Assembly (NCBI GenBank): GCA_035654775.1
Contig: DASRWB010000062.1
Span: 1 to 12,599 of the forward strand
Length of the DNA: 12,599 nucleotides
Reading direction: 5' to 3'
From: HKST-UBA85 sp035654775
Lineage (GTDB): Bacteria > Bacteroidota > Bacteroidia > Flavobacteriales > Flavobacteriaceae
Shown: positions 1 to 6,167 of the stretch, in pieces
Layout: each line of letters starts with the position of its first letter
Numbering within the stretch: the first letter of the stretch is position 1
Program-made: the position numbers and the translations under genes
Notes under the pieces: generated by a model
Seen by the model: the letters and a program-made list of their open reading frames with translations, nothing else
Told to the model about the DNA's origin: nothing
Database searches by the model: none

Positions 1-400
1 TCTCCAGAGACTTCTCAAGACCCATCGGTACTGAACAGTCTGTGCTGAGCGCAGCCGAAGTAAAGCATCTCTTTTTTCTCCAAATGTTTCGAGACAGTAA
101 CACAATAAAGTTCTGTGTCACATCGAGCTTGTCGAGATGCCCGCCAAAACCTCATTTAATTCGCCAAAACCCCATCTCCAGACCCATCTCCCGACCCATC
201 GGGAAACAGGTGTCATGCTGAATTCATTTCAGCATCTCTTCATCCCCCAACCCATCGGGAGCATCTCTTTAAATAATACAGTCAATGGAAAACGCCCTGA
301 CTTTCCTAAAAAACCATAGGGTAAGAGGCAATGAAATTAGGTTTTACATTCACTTTCATATAAACTGACTTTAAGTGGTCAACATATATCAGGGACGTAC
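1..400. repeat. Gene-free region with dispersed palindromic repeat fragments
   Basis: No credible coding region is seen here. The stretch is a patchwork of short motifs that look like worn copies of the palindromic intergenic repeats common in Flavobacteriaceae genomes: a GCTGAGCGCAGCCGAAG segment near 44-60, CATCGAGCTTGTCGAGATG at about 122-140, and a hairpin at 215-235 whose arms are ATGCTGAA and TTCAGCAT. The nonamer CCCATCGGG or a one-base variant occurs near 21, 196 and 249. The resemblance to known repeat families is from memory. A 60-residue open frame at 137-319 runs straight through these repeats and has no family resemblance, so I do not call it a gene. Confidence 0.55.
215..235. 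repeat. Perfect 8-bp inverted repeat (hairpin)
   Basis: The arms ATGCTGAA (215-222) and TTCAGCAT (228-235) are exact reverse complements around a five-base loop. The flanking GTC...CTC context matches the general form of a repeat found many times between genes in flavobacterial genomes. No T-run follows, so it is a repeat element rather than an obvious intrinsic terminator. Confidence 0.7.
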
Positions 401-402
401 AA

Positions 403-457
403 TTCCATTACCCTACTATTCCATTACCCTATTATTCCATTACCCTACTATTCTACT
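403..457. repeat. 16-bp tandem repeat, three full copies
   Basis: The units are TTCCATTACCCTACTA (403-418), the same with one change, TTCCATTACCCTATTA (419-434), and a third copy identical to the first (435-450). A partial fourth copy, TTCTACT, runs to 457. The unit length is not a multiple of three and there is no surrounding reading frame, so this is a non-coding minisatellite. Copy number is likely to vary between strains by replication slippage; that is inference. Confidence 0.9.
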
Positions 458-577
458 CACGACTAAAAACTAACAACTAACAAAAAAACCCACTTATATC
501 ATTATTTTTTACTACATTAGTAATCAATAGCTTACCGTTCTTAAAAAACCAAAAAAATCCCTTTAAAACCCAAAAGC
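458..577. other. A- and C-rich, G-poor intergenic spacer
   Basis: I see no gene, promoter or RNA here. The strand is markedly short of G: in 461-580 I count 5 G against 26 C, with many AAAACC-like runs. The same C-over-G bias continues into the following plug gene. Confidence 0.6.
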
Positions 578-720
578 TATACCGTATGTATAGCGTATCT
601 ATAGCGTATGTATGGCGTATCTATAGCGTATGCATAGCGTATCTATAGCGTATATGATTCATACATGCCCCGTAGGTAAGCCGAGGATATCCCGTACATA
701 AGCCGTACATAAGCCGACTA
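578..720. repeat. Phased 11-bp repeat array, 13 units
   Basis: Reading in steps of 11 from 578 gives thirteen consecutive units with no phase slip. The tetramer CGTA sits at the same place in ten of them (starting 583, 594, 605, 616, 627, 638, 649, 671, 693, 704); the other three have CATA (660), CGAG (682) and CGAC (715). The left part, 578-654, is TATAGCGTATC alternating with TATAGCGTATG, giving a 22-bp higher-order repeat. The right part, about 677-720, follows TAAGCCGTACA. A step of 11 is not codon-compatible and is close to one DNA helical turn, so every unit would lie on roughly one face. Function is unknown: a protein-binding array, a curved segment, or a simple slippage-born minisatellite are all possible. 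Confidence 0.85.
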
Positions 721-829
721 ACAAGTCCCTTAAAAAACACCCCACAACCATAACCGCTCCGGCACACCACAACATCACTATACCGGCACACCGCCAATTC
801 CCCAATTCCAAAAAGGCACAAATTTTGCT
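721..829. other. Leader region upstream of the plug gene, with short direct repeats
   Basis: No gene is seen. Two short direct repeats are present: CCGGCACACC at 759-768 and again at 783-792, and CCAATTCC twice in tandem at 794-809. They may be chance products of the C-rich composition or regulatory sites; I cannot tell from sequence alone. Confidence 0.4.
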
Positions 830-837
830 TATCTTTA
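830..837 (+). promoter_or_regulatory. Candidate -7 promoter box (TATCTTTA)
   Basis: TATCTTTA matches the Bacteroidota -7 consensus TAnnTTTG except at the last base. It lies 20 bases before the plug gene ATG, so it would give a short leader. No TTG is seen at the expected -33 spacing, and there is no Shine-Dalgarno before the ATG, which is usual in this phylum. Confidence 0.4.
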
Positions 838-857
838 AAACCTGTTAACCCACAACA

Positions 858-2105
858 ATGAAAAAACACATACTATACCTTCTCCTGCTTACCGGCAGTA
901 TCGGCACCCAAGCCCAGATAGCCCGCGAAGTACACCCACCTGAATACATAAAAACCGTTACCTTTAAAGGCAATACCCCCGAAAGCCAGCTCCCCGTATT
1001 AAAACTGGGCGACCGCCTTATACTCCAGTTTGACGCCCTAAACGCCAACGAAGACGACTTCTACTACACCATCGAACACTACAATTTCGACTGGACACCC
1101 TCCGTACTCTTCAGAAACGAATTCCTTATAGGAATGGACAACCAGCGGATTGTAAACTACGAAAACTCCTTTAACACCTATCAAATATACTCAAACTATA
1201 CCCTTACCATACCCAATGCCCAAACCCGGGGCTTCAAAGTATCCGGAAACTACATGCTCAAGGTTTTTGACGAGTACAACAATCTGGTCTTTTCCCGAAA
1301 GTTTATGGTTTATGAAGACCTTTGCGCCGTAGGCGTTGCCGTAAAACGAGCTCGCGATGTAGCAACCATAGACCAAATGCAAACCCTCGACCTCAAAATT
1401 GTCCCCAACCGTATACAGGTGGTAAACCCCATACAAACCATACGCACCACACTCATCCAAAACAACAACCTCAACACCGCCATTACCAATGTAAAACCCC
1501 AATACACCCTGGGTAACGAACTCATTTACCGGTATACCAACGAAACAGCCTTTTGGGCAGGAAACGAATACCTCTTTTTTGAAAACAAAGACCTCCGCGC
1601 AGCCAATACCGGCGTGCGGTTTATCGAGCTTAAAAACCTCTACCACAGCCACCTGTTCACCGATATAGTTAGACACAACAGACCCTATACCTACAACCCC
1701 GACATCAACGGAAACTTCCTGATAACCGCCATAGACACTCAAAATCCCACCGTGGAAGCCGATTATGCCTGGGTACATTTTTCCCTCATGGCTACTGAGT
1801 TTTTTGACAAAAAAGTATATGTATACGGAAACTACAACAACTACGCACTCACCCCCGAAAACCAAATGACCTACAACCCCGAAAAAGGAATCTATGAAGC
1901 CACAATGCTACTTAAACAAGGATTCTACAACTACAAGTACGTAACTCTGGACAGCAACCAAACCCTTAACGAAGGAGAAATATCCGGCAACTTCTACCAA
2001 ACCGAAAACAACTACAAAGTACTGGTCTATTACAGAGAATTAGGCGGACGCTACGACCGATTAATCGGTTTTGGTGAAGCTACTTCAGTAAATATTTCCA
2101 ATTAA
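858..2105 (+). CDS. Type IX secretion system plug protein (DUF5103 family)
   Basis: A 415-residue periplasmic protein of the family first called DUF5103 and later named the T9SS plug. In the published Flavobacterium SprA structures this protein closes the periplasmic side of the SprA outer-membrane channel when it is not engaged with PorV and cargo. Visible here are a signal peptide (residues 1-19, cleavage likely TQA|Q), a conserved stretch around YYTIEHYNFDW (69-79), YSNYTLTIPN (111-120) and GNYMLKVFDEY (130-140) in the N-terminal beta-sandwich, and a C-terminal E-set-like domain from about 318 to 393 (VYVYGNYNNY...GFYNYKYV). It ends with a short tail, and the length looks complete. Codons are unusually C-rich. 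apaG follows 93 bases downstream and may be cotranscribed. Family assignment is by recognition, not search. Confidence 0.85.
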   Translation: MKKHILYLLLLTGSIGTQAQIAREVHPPEYIKTVTFKGNTPESQLPVLKLGDRLILQFDALNANEDDFYYTIEHYNFDWTPSVLFRNEFLIGMDNQRIVNYENSFNTYQIYSNYTLTIPNAQTRGFKVSGNYMLKVFDEYNNLVFSRKFMVYEDLCAVGVAVKRARDVATIDQMQTLDLKIVPNRIQVVNPIQTIRTTLIQNNNLNTAITNVKPQYTLGNELIYRYTNETAFWAGNEYLFFENKDLRAANTGVRFIELKNLYHSHLFTDIVRHNRPYTYNPDINGNFLITAIDTQNPTVEADYAWVHFSLMATEFFDKKVYVYGNYNNYALTPENQMTYNPEKGIYEATMLLKQGFYNYKYVTLDSNQTLNEGEISGNFYQTENNYKVLVYYRELGGRYDRLIGFGEATSVNISN

Positions 2106-2198
2106 TCTGAAAATATGTAAGTTTCAGCTAAAAAATACCACAAAAAGTAAAGGCATAAAGATATTTTAGTATTTTAGCATAAATCTCAATAATCCACA

Positions 2199-2585
2199 AT
2201 GGTAGAGCAAGTTACAAAAGGCATTAAAATTTCAATTGAAACCAATTTTGAAGGCACCTTTTATAAAAATTACCGCCTTAGGTTCGCTTTTGGATATAAA
2301 GTAACCATCGAAAACCAAAGCAAAGACCCGGTACAGCTCAACGCCAGACAGTGGATCATTCTGGACGCCCTAAACAACACCGAAACTGTCGTTGGCGAAG
2401 GTGTTATTGGCCGAAAACCGGTAATCAAACCCGGAGAATCACATTCCTATACTTCAGGTAGCTTACTGACTTCACCCTTTGGCGCTATGAGCGGTCACTA
2501 CGATATGCTTAACCTGAGCAATACCACAAAATTTAAAGTAAATATCCCTATGTTTAAATTGAGTGCACCCTTTGCTCTTAATTAA
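2199..2585 (+). CDS. apaG: ApaG (Co2+/Mg2+ efflux-associated) family protein
   Basis: A complete 128-residue ApaG: a single immunoglobulin/fibronectin III-like beta-sandwich domain. Landmarks are LNARQWIILDA (47-57), the glycine-rich segment VVGEGVIGRKPVIKPGE (64-80), YTSGSLLTSPFG (84-95) and MSGHYDM (97-103), all typical of the family. The domain is named after an enterobacterial protein linked to Co2+ resistance and Mg2+ efflux, but its biochemical role is poorly defined, so the name should not be read as a proven function here. Spacing of 93 bases behind the plug gene suggests a shared transcript. I see no Shine-Dalgarno before the ATG. The stop lies inside TTAATTAA, which also holds the stop of the convergent minus-strand gene. 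Confidence 0.93.
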   Translation: MVEQVTKGIKISIETNFEGTFYKNYRLRFAFGYKVTIENQSKDPVQLNARQWIILDALNNTETVVGEGVIGRKPVIKPGESHSYTSGSLLTSPFGAMSGHYDMLNLSNTTKFKVNIPMFKLSAPFALN

Positions 2586-3579
2586 CAGGTGCCTTATAAG
2601 TAAACTTGTACACCCTTTCTTGCTGCTCTACATGAAAAAAAGCACAATTAGAGTAATGAACAAAACGGTAGGCTAAACGCACATTAAACCCTTCCGTAAC
2701 CAGCTCATAATGTGCATCTACATCTACATTCCCGTAAGGGGAAATACGCCGAAAACGATACACTTTTTCATAAGAGGTAGTGTGCAATTCAAACCAGGCA
2801 CCGGCAGCAATCCCCGAAAGCCATTGGGCATGGGCATGAACTGTGGCTACGGGCTTGGGCAAAAGAGTGCCTTCAGGCGTAGGCCGGTGTTCTTCAAGGC
2901 GGTCTAAAAAAAACCGGCGGTTAAGTTGCCAAACACTAGTGGTGAATGTCCCTATTTCTCCCGTAGGAGATACCTGATAAACCTGGTTGCCTGTATTGGC
3001 CAGCACTACATTACCTACCGTACTTGGGGTAAACCGTTTACTTTTTATCAGTCGCTTTTTAATCTCCATATCAGTTACGGATGCAATAAGGGTATCCGTC
3101 ACAAAACGGGCACAATTACAGGCGTCTTTTATAAAAGCAGCATACCGGATAAAGTGGCGATCTTGCATCGCAGTAATATACGCCTTTGCCTTTTGGTAAT
3201 CTACACGATCACACACCGAAGCGTAAAGCGTACCTTCTCCATGAGTAAGTTGAGGTTGTGTAGCGAGAAACCTTAAAAGAAACGGTAGGTTTTCCAACTT
3301 TCCGTTAGTGAGTTGGGCATGCACGGGAAAATGCAGTTCGTGGTCCGTATGCTTTCCCCGGACACGCCCTGAAGGTTCGGGTGTAATATACCTTCCAAAA
3401 TCGTGGTAGTGCAACTCGCCTGTTTCAGGATCAATCAAAACCAATGCCGCATGTCCGGCCCGCAGGTAATCCTTTTTACCTATCCCCAGAAAACGAAGGT
3501 AAGGCGAAAACCATTCTTCTGAAACCTTAACTACCGTTTCCGGATAGGCCAGCGTTAAAATTATGCCTGTATTATTCAT
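2578..3579 (-). CDS. Uncharacterised protein with a possible permuted NlpC/P60-like (papain-fold) core
   Basis: A 333-residue protein without a signal peptide or membrane segment; it may belong to a Bacteroidota DUF family (DUF6695 comes to mind, unverified). Two motifs stand out: RAGHAALVLID (40-50) followed by HYHDFGRY (57-64), and KDACNCARFVTD (151-162). A histidine in GHA... followed much later by NC + aromatic/valine is the order seen in circularly permuted NlpC/P60-type proteins (LRAT, YiiX/DUF830, Lnb N-terminal types). H43 and C156 (or C154) would be the catalytic pair; this is inference from motif order. The C-terminal third (about 250-333) is beta-rich and aromatic with no recognised motif. 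The start is well supported: GGGAGG lies five bases before the ATG. It overlaps the upstream NRDE gene by 8 bases, so translation is probably coupled. Confidence 0.8.
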   Translation of the reverse strand: MNNTGIILTLAYPETVVKVSEEWFSPYLRFLGIGKKDYLRAGHAALVLIDPETGELHYHDFGRYITPEPSGRVRGKHTDHELHFPVHAQLTNGKLENLPFLLRFLATQPQLTHGEGTLYASVCDRVDYQKAKAYITAMQDRHFIRYAAFIKDACNCARFVTDTLIASVTDMEIKKRLIKSKRFTPSTVGNVVLANTGNQVYQVSPTGEIGTFTTSVWQLNRRFFLDRLEEHRPTPEGTLLPKPVATVHAHAQWLSGIAAGAWFELHTTSYEKVYRFRRISPYGNVDVDAHYELVTEGFNVRLAYRFVHYSNCAFFHVEQQERVYKFTYKAPVN

Positions 3580-4297
3580 GTTTGCCTCCCGAAATAGCCA
3601 TAGTAGAAAGTGTGCTCTTATGGACTTTCAAATCACGAAAGTTCATTTCTACATGTGTATTGTTTTTTACAATTTGTGTAATGCTGGTAGTTTTAACAAA
3701 ACCACGATCCATAATCACACCATAATCGTTATTGTGGGGCGCTGTACGAGTGTGAAAATCAAGAATGTGCTCGGGCAAGGGCTCTTGTTCTTTTACAAAA
3801 TTGCGAAACCAGCTTACCCGTTCTTTTTTCATTTCAGAAGTGTACAACGTAGAAGATGACCAGATATGGGGTATCAATGGTAAAGGTCTTAGGTGCTTTT
3901 GATAGCCGTCCCAAACCAGTTCTAAAAAACGCAACTCCGGCTCCCACTCTACAATAACCAGGGTAAACGGTTCAATATTCATCAACGAATAAGCCTCCAA
4001 AGCGGCTTCCAAATGCACCGCTTGTAAAAAATCAACCACTACTTCACCCCGGCTTTTTCGGTAGGGTAAGCTTCGCCGGTGAGGTTCAAAACCGCCGTTT
4101 AAAAGACACAAAACACGATACTGCTCTGAAGCACCTACCCATGTACCTCCGGAAACCGCATCTTTGGGGAATAACATTCTGCCATTTTCACCCGGGTAAA
4201 TTTCAGGCCAAAGCGAGGTACGTTCCGGAGCTTCATCACGGTTCGTAGTTAATACAAAATGACTTTCTTCTAAAGGAAAAACAGTAACGGTACACAT
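3572..4297 (-). CDS. NRDE (TANGO2-like) family protein, predicted Ntn-hydrolase fold
   Basis: A 241-residue protein of the NRDE/TANGO2 family. The second residue is cysteine (MCTVTVFP), which after removal of the initiator methionine could act as an N-terminal nucleophile as in Ntn-hydrolases. The name-giving NRDE tetrapeptide is at 19-22, followed by the conserved GGTWVG (50-55) and a conserved LNGG (66-69). The eukaryotic relative TANGO2 is tied to Golgi organisation and to lipid or heme handling, but no bacterial substrate is known to me, so function is open. No export signal is seen, so it is probably cytoplasmic. It is first in a two-gene minus-strand operon, its stop overlapping the next start by 8 bases. 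No clear promoter box is seen in front of it. Confidence 0.88.
   Translation of the reverse strand: MCTVTVFPLEESHFVLTTNRDEAPERTSLWPEIYPGENGRMLFPKDAVSGGTWVGASEQYRVLCLLNGGFEPHRRSLPYRKSRGEVVVDFLQAVHLEAALEAYSLMNIEPFTLVIVEWEPELRFLELVWDGYQKHLRPLPLIPHIWSSSTLYTSEMKKERVSWFRNFVKEQEPLPEHILDFHTRTAPHNNDYGVIMDRGFVKTTSITQIVKNNTHVEMNFRDLKVHKSTLSTMAISGGKHE
3585..3590 (-). promoter_or_regulatory. Strong Shine-Dalgarno GGGAGG for the 333-residue gene
   Basis: On the minus strand GGGAGG is followed by CAAAC and then the ATG whose first base is at 3579. It lies inside the end of the NRDE coding sequence. Such a clear ribosome site is rare in this window and fixes the start; it fits re-initiation after the overlapping stop. 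Confidence 0.7.
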
Positions 4298-4400
4298 AGT
4301 CGTTTTTTGGTCTGCTTACAGGTGACGAACTTACAAAAATTATTCAACTTTAACCCGTGTTTTTGAATGGGAACCGCTTTAAAATCTCTATAAAAAACCC

Positions 4401-4408
4401 TACCTTTG
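4401..4408 (+). promoter_or_regulatory. -7 promoter box TACCTTTG for pruA
   Basis: TACCTTTG fits the Bacteroidota TAnnTTTG consensus exactly and ends 37 bases before the pruA ATG, a normal leader length. No TTG is present at the expected 19-21 base spacing upstream, so only half of the promoter is supported. Confidence 0.6.
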
Positions 4409-4445
4409 TAACTCATTTTTTTCAACCCTACAAAACCCTAGTATT

Positions 4446-6074
4446 ATGTCAAACGGATTTTTCAATACACCCGTAGCCGTCAATGAACCCGTAAAAAGTT
4501 ATGCACCGGGTTCGCCGGAACGCGAAAGTGTACTCAAAACATACAAAGAATTATACCACAGCAAAACGGAAGTCCCTTTATACATAAATGGCAAAGACGT
4601 TAAAACCGGCAACACCCAAACCATGTCGCCGCCTCACCAACACAAACATGTGGTAGGAACCTACCACCTGGCCGAGCGTAAACACATAGAAGAAGCTATC
4701 CGTACCGCCTTACAGGCAAGAGAAAAATGGGCCGCTACACCATGGGAACAGCGTGCCGCTATTTTTCTGAAAGCTGCCGAATTGATTGCCGGTCCGTATC
4801 GAGCCAAAATAAATGCCGCCACCATGATTGGACAGTCCAAAACCATTCATCAGGCTGAAATTGATGCGGCTTGTGAACTTATCGACTTCCTTCGCTTTAA
4901 TGTGCAGTACATGACAGAAATTTACCGCGAGCAACCTAAAAGCACAAGCGACGCATGGAACAGAGTAGAATACCGGCCTCTGGAAGGCTTTACCTATGCC
5001 ATTTCACCTTTTAATTTTACCGCCATTGCCGGCAACCTATGCTCGTGCATGGCAATGATGGGCAATGTAGTGGTGTGGAAACCCAGCGACAGTCAGGTGT
5101 ATTCGGCTAAGGTAATTTTAGACGTATTTAAAGAAGCCGGTGTGCCGGCAGGGGTAATGAACATGGTGATGGGCGACCCCGTAATGATTACCGAAACCGT
5201 TCTCTCGCATCCCGATTTTTCAGGGCTGCATTTTACCGGCTCTACTTTTGTGTTTAAGGAACTGTGGAAGCAAATAGGAAACAATATTCACAACTATAAA
5301 ACCTACCCGCGAATTGTAGGCGAAACCGGAGGAAAAGACTTCATAGTTGCCCATCCGTCAGCTCATGCTAAACAGGTAGCTACAGCCATTTCAAGAGGTG
5401 CCTTTGAATTTCAGGGACAGAAATGCAGCGCCGCTTCAAGAGCCTATATCCCTAAAAGCTTATGGCCCGAGGTGAAAAAGTATGTCGTAGAAGATGTGAA
5501 CTCTTTTAAAATGGGCTCACCGGAAGACATGAGCAACTTTATCACAGCCGTAATACACGAAGGCTCGTTTGACAAATTGGCAAAATACATTAATCAGGCC
5601 AAAAAAGACAAAGAAGTTGAAGTATTGGTTGGAGGAAATTACGACAAATCTGAAGGATATTTTATTGAACCTACCGTACTGGTGACCACAAACCCGAAGT
5701 ACACCACCATGTGCACCGAACTCTTTGGTCCGGTAATGACCATTTATGTATATGAAGATAAAGACTATACCGAAACCTTAAAACTGGTGGATCAAACCAG
5801 TGAATACGGATTAACAGGTGCCATTCTTTCTACCGACAGGTATGCCATAACACAAGCCACAGAAACGCTGGTTAATGCAGCCGGTAATTTCTATATCAAC
5901 GATAAACCCACAGGTGCTGTGGTAGGCCAACAGCCTTTTGGTGGTGCCAGAGCCTCGGGAACCAATGACAAGGCCGGTTCAGCACAAAACCTGTTACGCT
6001 GGGTATCTCCAAGATTAATTAAGGAAACCTTTGTAACTCCTACAGATTACCGATATCCGTTTTTGGGTGAATAA
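4446..6074 (+). CDS. pruA: L-glutamate gamma-semialdehyde (1-pyrroline-5-carboxylate) dehydrogenase
   Basis: A 542-residue aldehyde dehydrogenase of the P5CDH class, the same length class as the mitochondrial ALDH4A1 enzyme. It oxidises glutamate gamma-semialdehyde to glutamate with NAD+, the second step of proline breakdown. Visible landmarks are SPFNF with N190 (oxyanion asparagine), WKPS with K212 (nucleotide binding), FTGST (263-267), VGETGGKDF with general-base E293, GQKCSAASR with catalytic C327, and TELFGPV (424-430) with E425. No PutA/PRODH domain is fused, so this is the stand-alone form; no proline dehydrogenase gene is in the window. It has its own promoter box and a strong terminator, so it is likely monocistronic. 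The N-terminus MSNGFFNTPVAVNEPVKSYAPGS matches the start usual in the phylum, supporting this ATG. Confidence 0.96.
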   Translation: MSNGFFNTPVAVNEPVKSYAPGSPERESVLKTYKELYHSKTEVPLYINGKDVKTGNTQTMSPPHQHKHVVGTYHLAERKHIEEAIRTALQAREKWAATPWEQRAAIFLKAAELIAGPYRAKINAATMIGQSKTIHQAEIDAACELIDFLRFNVQYMTEIYREQPKSTSDAWNRVEYRPLEGFTYAISPFNFTAIAGNLCSCMAMMGNVVVWKPSDSQVYSAKVILDVFKEAGVPAGVMNMVMGDPVMITETVLSHPDFSGLHFTGSTFVFKELWKQIGNNIHNYKTYPRIVGETGGKDFIVAHPSAHAKQVATAISRGAFEFQGQKCSAASRAYIPKSLWPEVKKYVVEDVNSFKMGSPEDMSNFITAVIHEGSFDKLAKYINQAKKDKEVEVLVGGNYDKSEGYFIEPTVLVTTNPKYTTMCTELFGPVMTIYVYEDKDYTETLKLVDQTSEYGLTGAILSTDRYAITQATETLVNAAGNFYINDKPTGAVVGQQPFGGARASGTNDKAGSAQNLLRWVSPRLIKETFVTPTDYRYPFLGE

Positions 6075-6092
6075 AATAATTAACCCTTATTC

Positions 6093-6128
6093 AAAAATCC
6101 TCTGAAAGAAACTTCAGGGGATTTTTTT
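6093..6128 (+). terminator. Intrinsic terminator of pruA
   Basis: The left arm AAAAATCCTCTGAA (6093-6106) pairs with TTCAGGGGATTTTT (6113-6126) in a 14-bp stem with one G-T wobble, a six-base loop (AGAAAC), and a T-run to 6128. It begins 19 bases after the pruA stop and separates pruA from the lipase-like gene. Confidence 0.85.
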
Positions 6129-6167
6129 ATTTGTATATTTAAACCTCCTAACCCTCACACCCACTGT

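Noticed and set aside
137..319. 60-residue plus-strand open frame in the first gap
   Set aside because: It runs through dispersed palindromic repeats and has no recognisable start signal or protein character.
1..857. CRISPR array or plasmid-type origin (iterons) suggested by the tandem repeats
   Set aside because: The repeats are 11 and 16 bp, directly adjacent without unique spacers, and no cas, rep or par gene is present.
621..869. 82-residue minus-strand open frame across the 11-bp array
   Set aside because: It consists largely of translated repeat units and spacer, and it overlaps the plug promoter and start.
1191..1865. 224-residue open frame on the minus strand, antisense to the plug gene
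   Set aside because: The protein is full of valine/glycine runs with no family resemblance, and the frame is explained by the skewed codon use of the plug gene on the other strand.
2107..2127. CTGAAA/TTTCAG inverted repeat after the plug gene
   Set aside because: The stem is only six pairs with no T-run after it, so it is not a convincing terminator; readthrough into apaG is more likely.
2926..3276. 116-residue plus-strand open frame opposite the 333-residue gene
   Set aside because: It is a shadow of a well-supported gene with its own ribosome site; no motif is seen.
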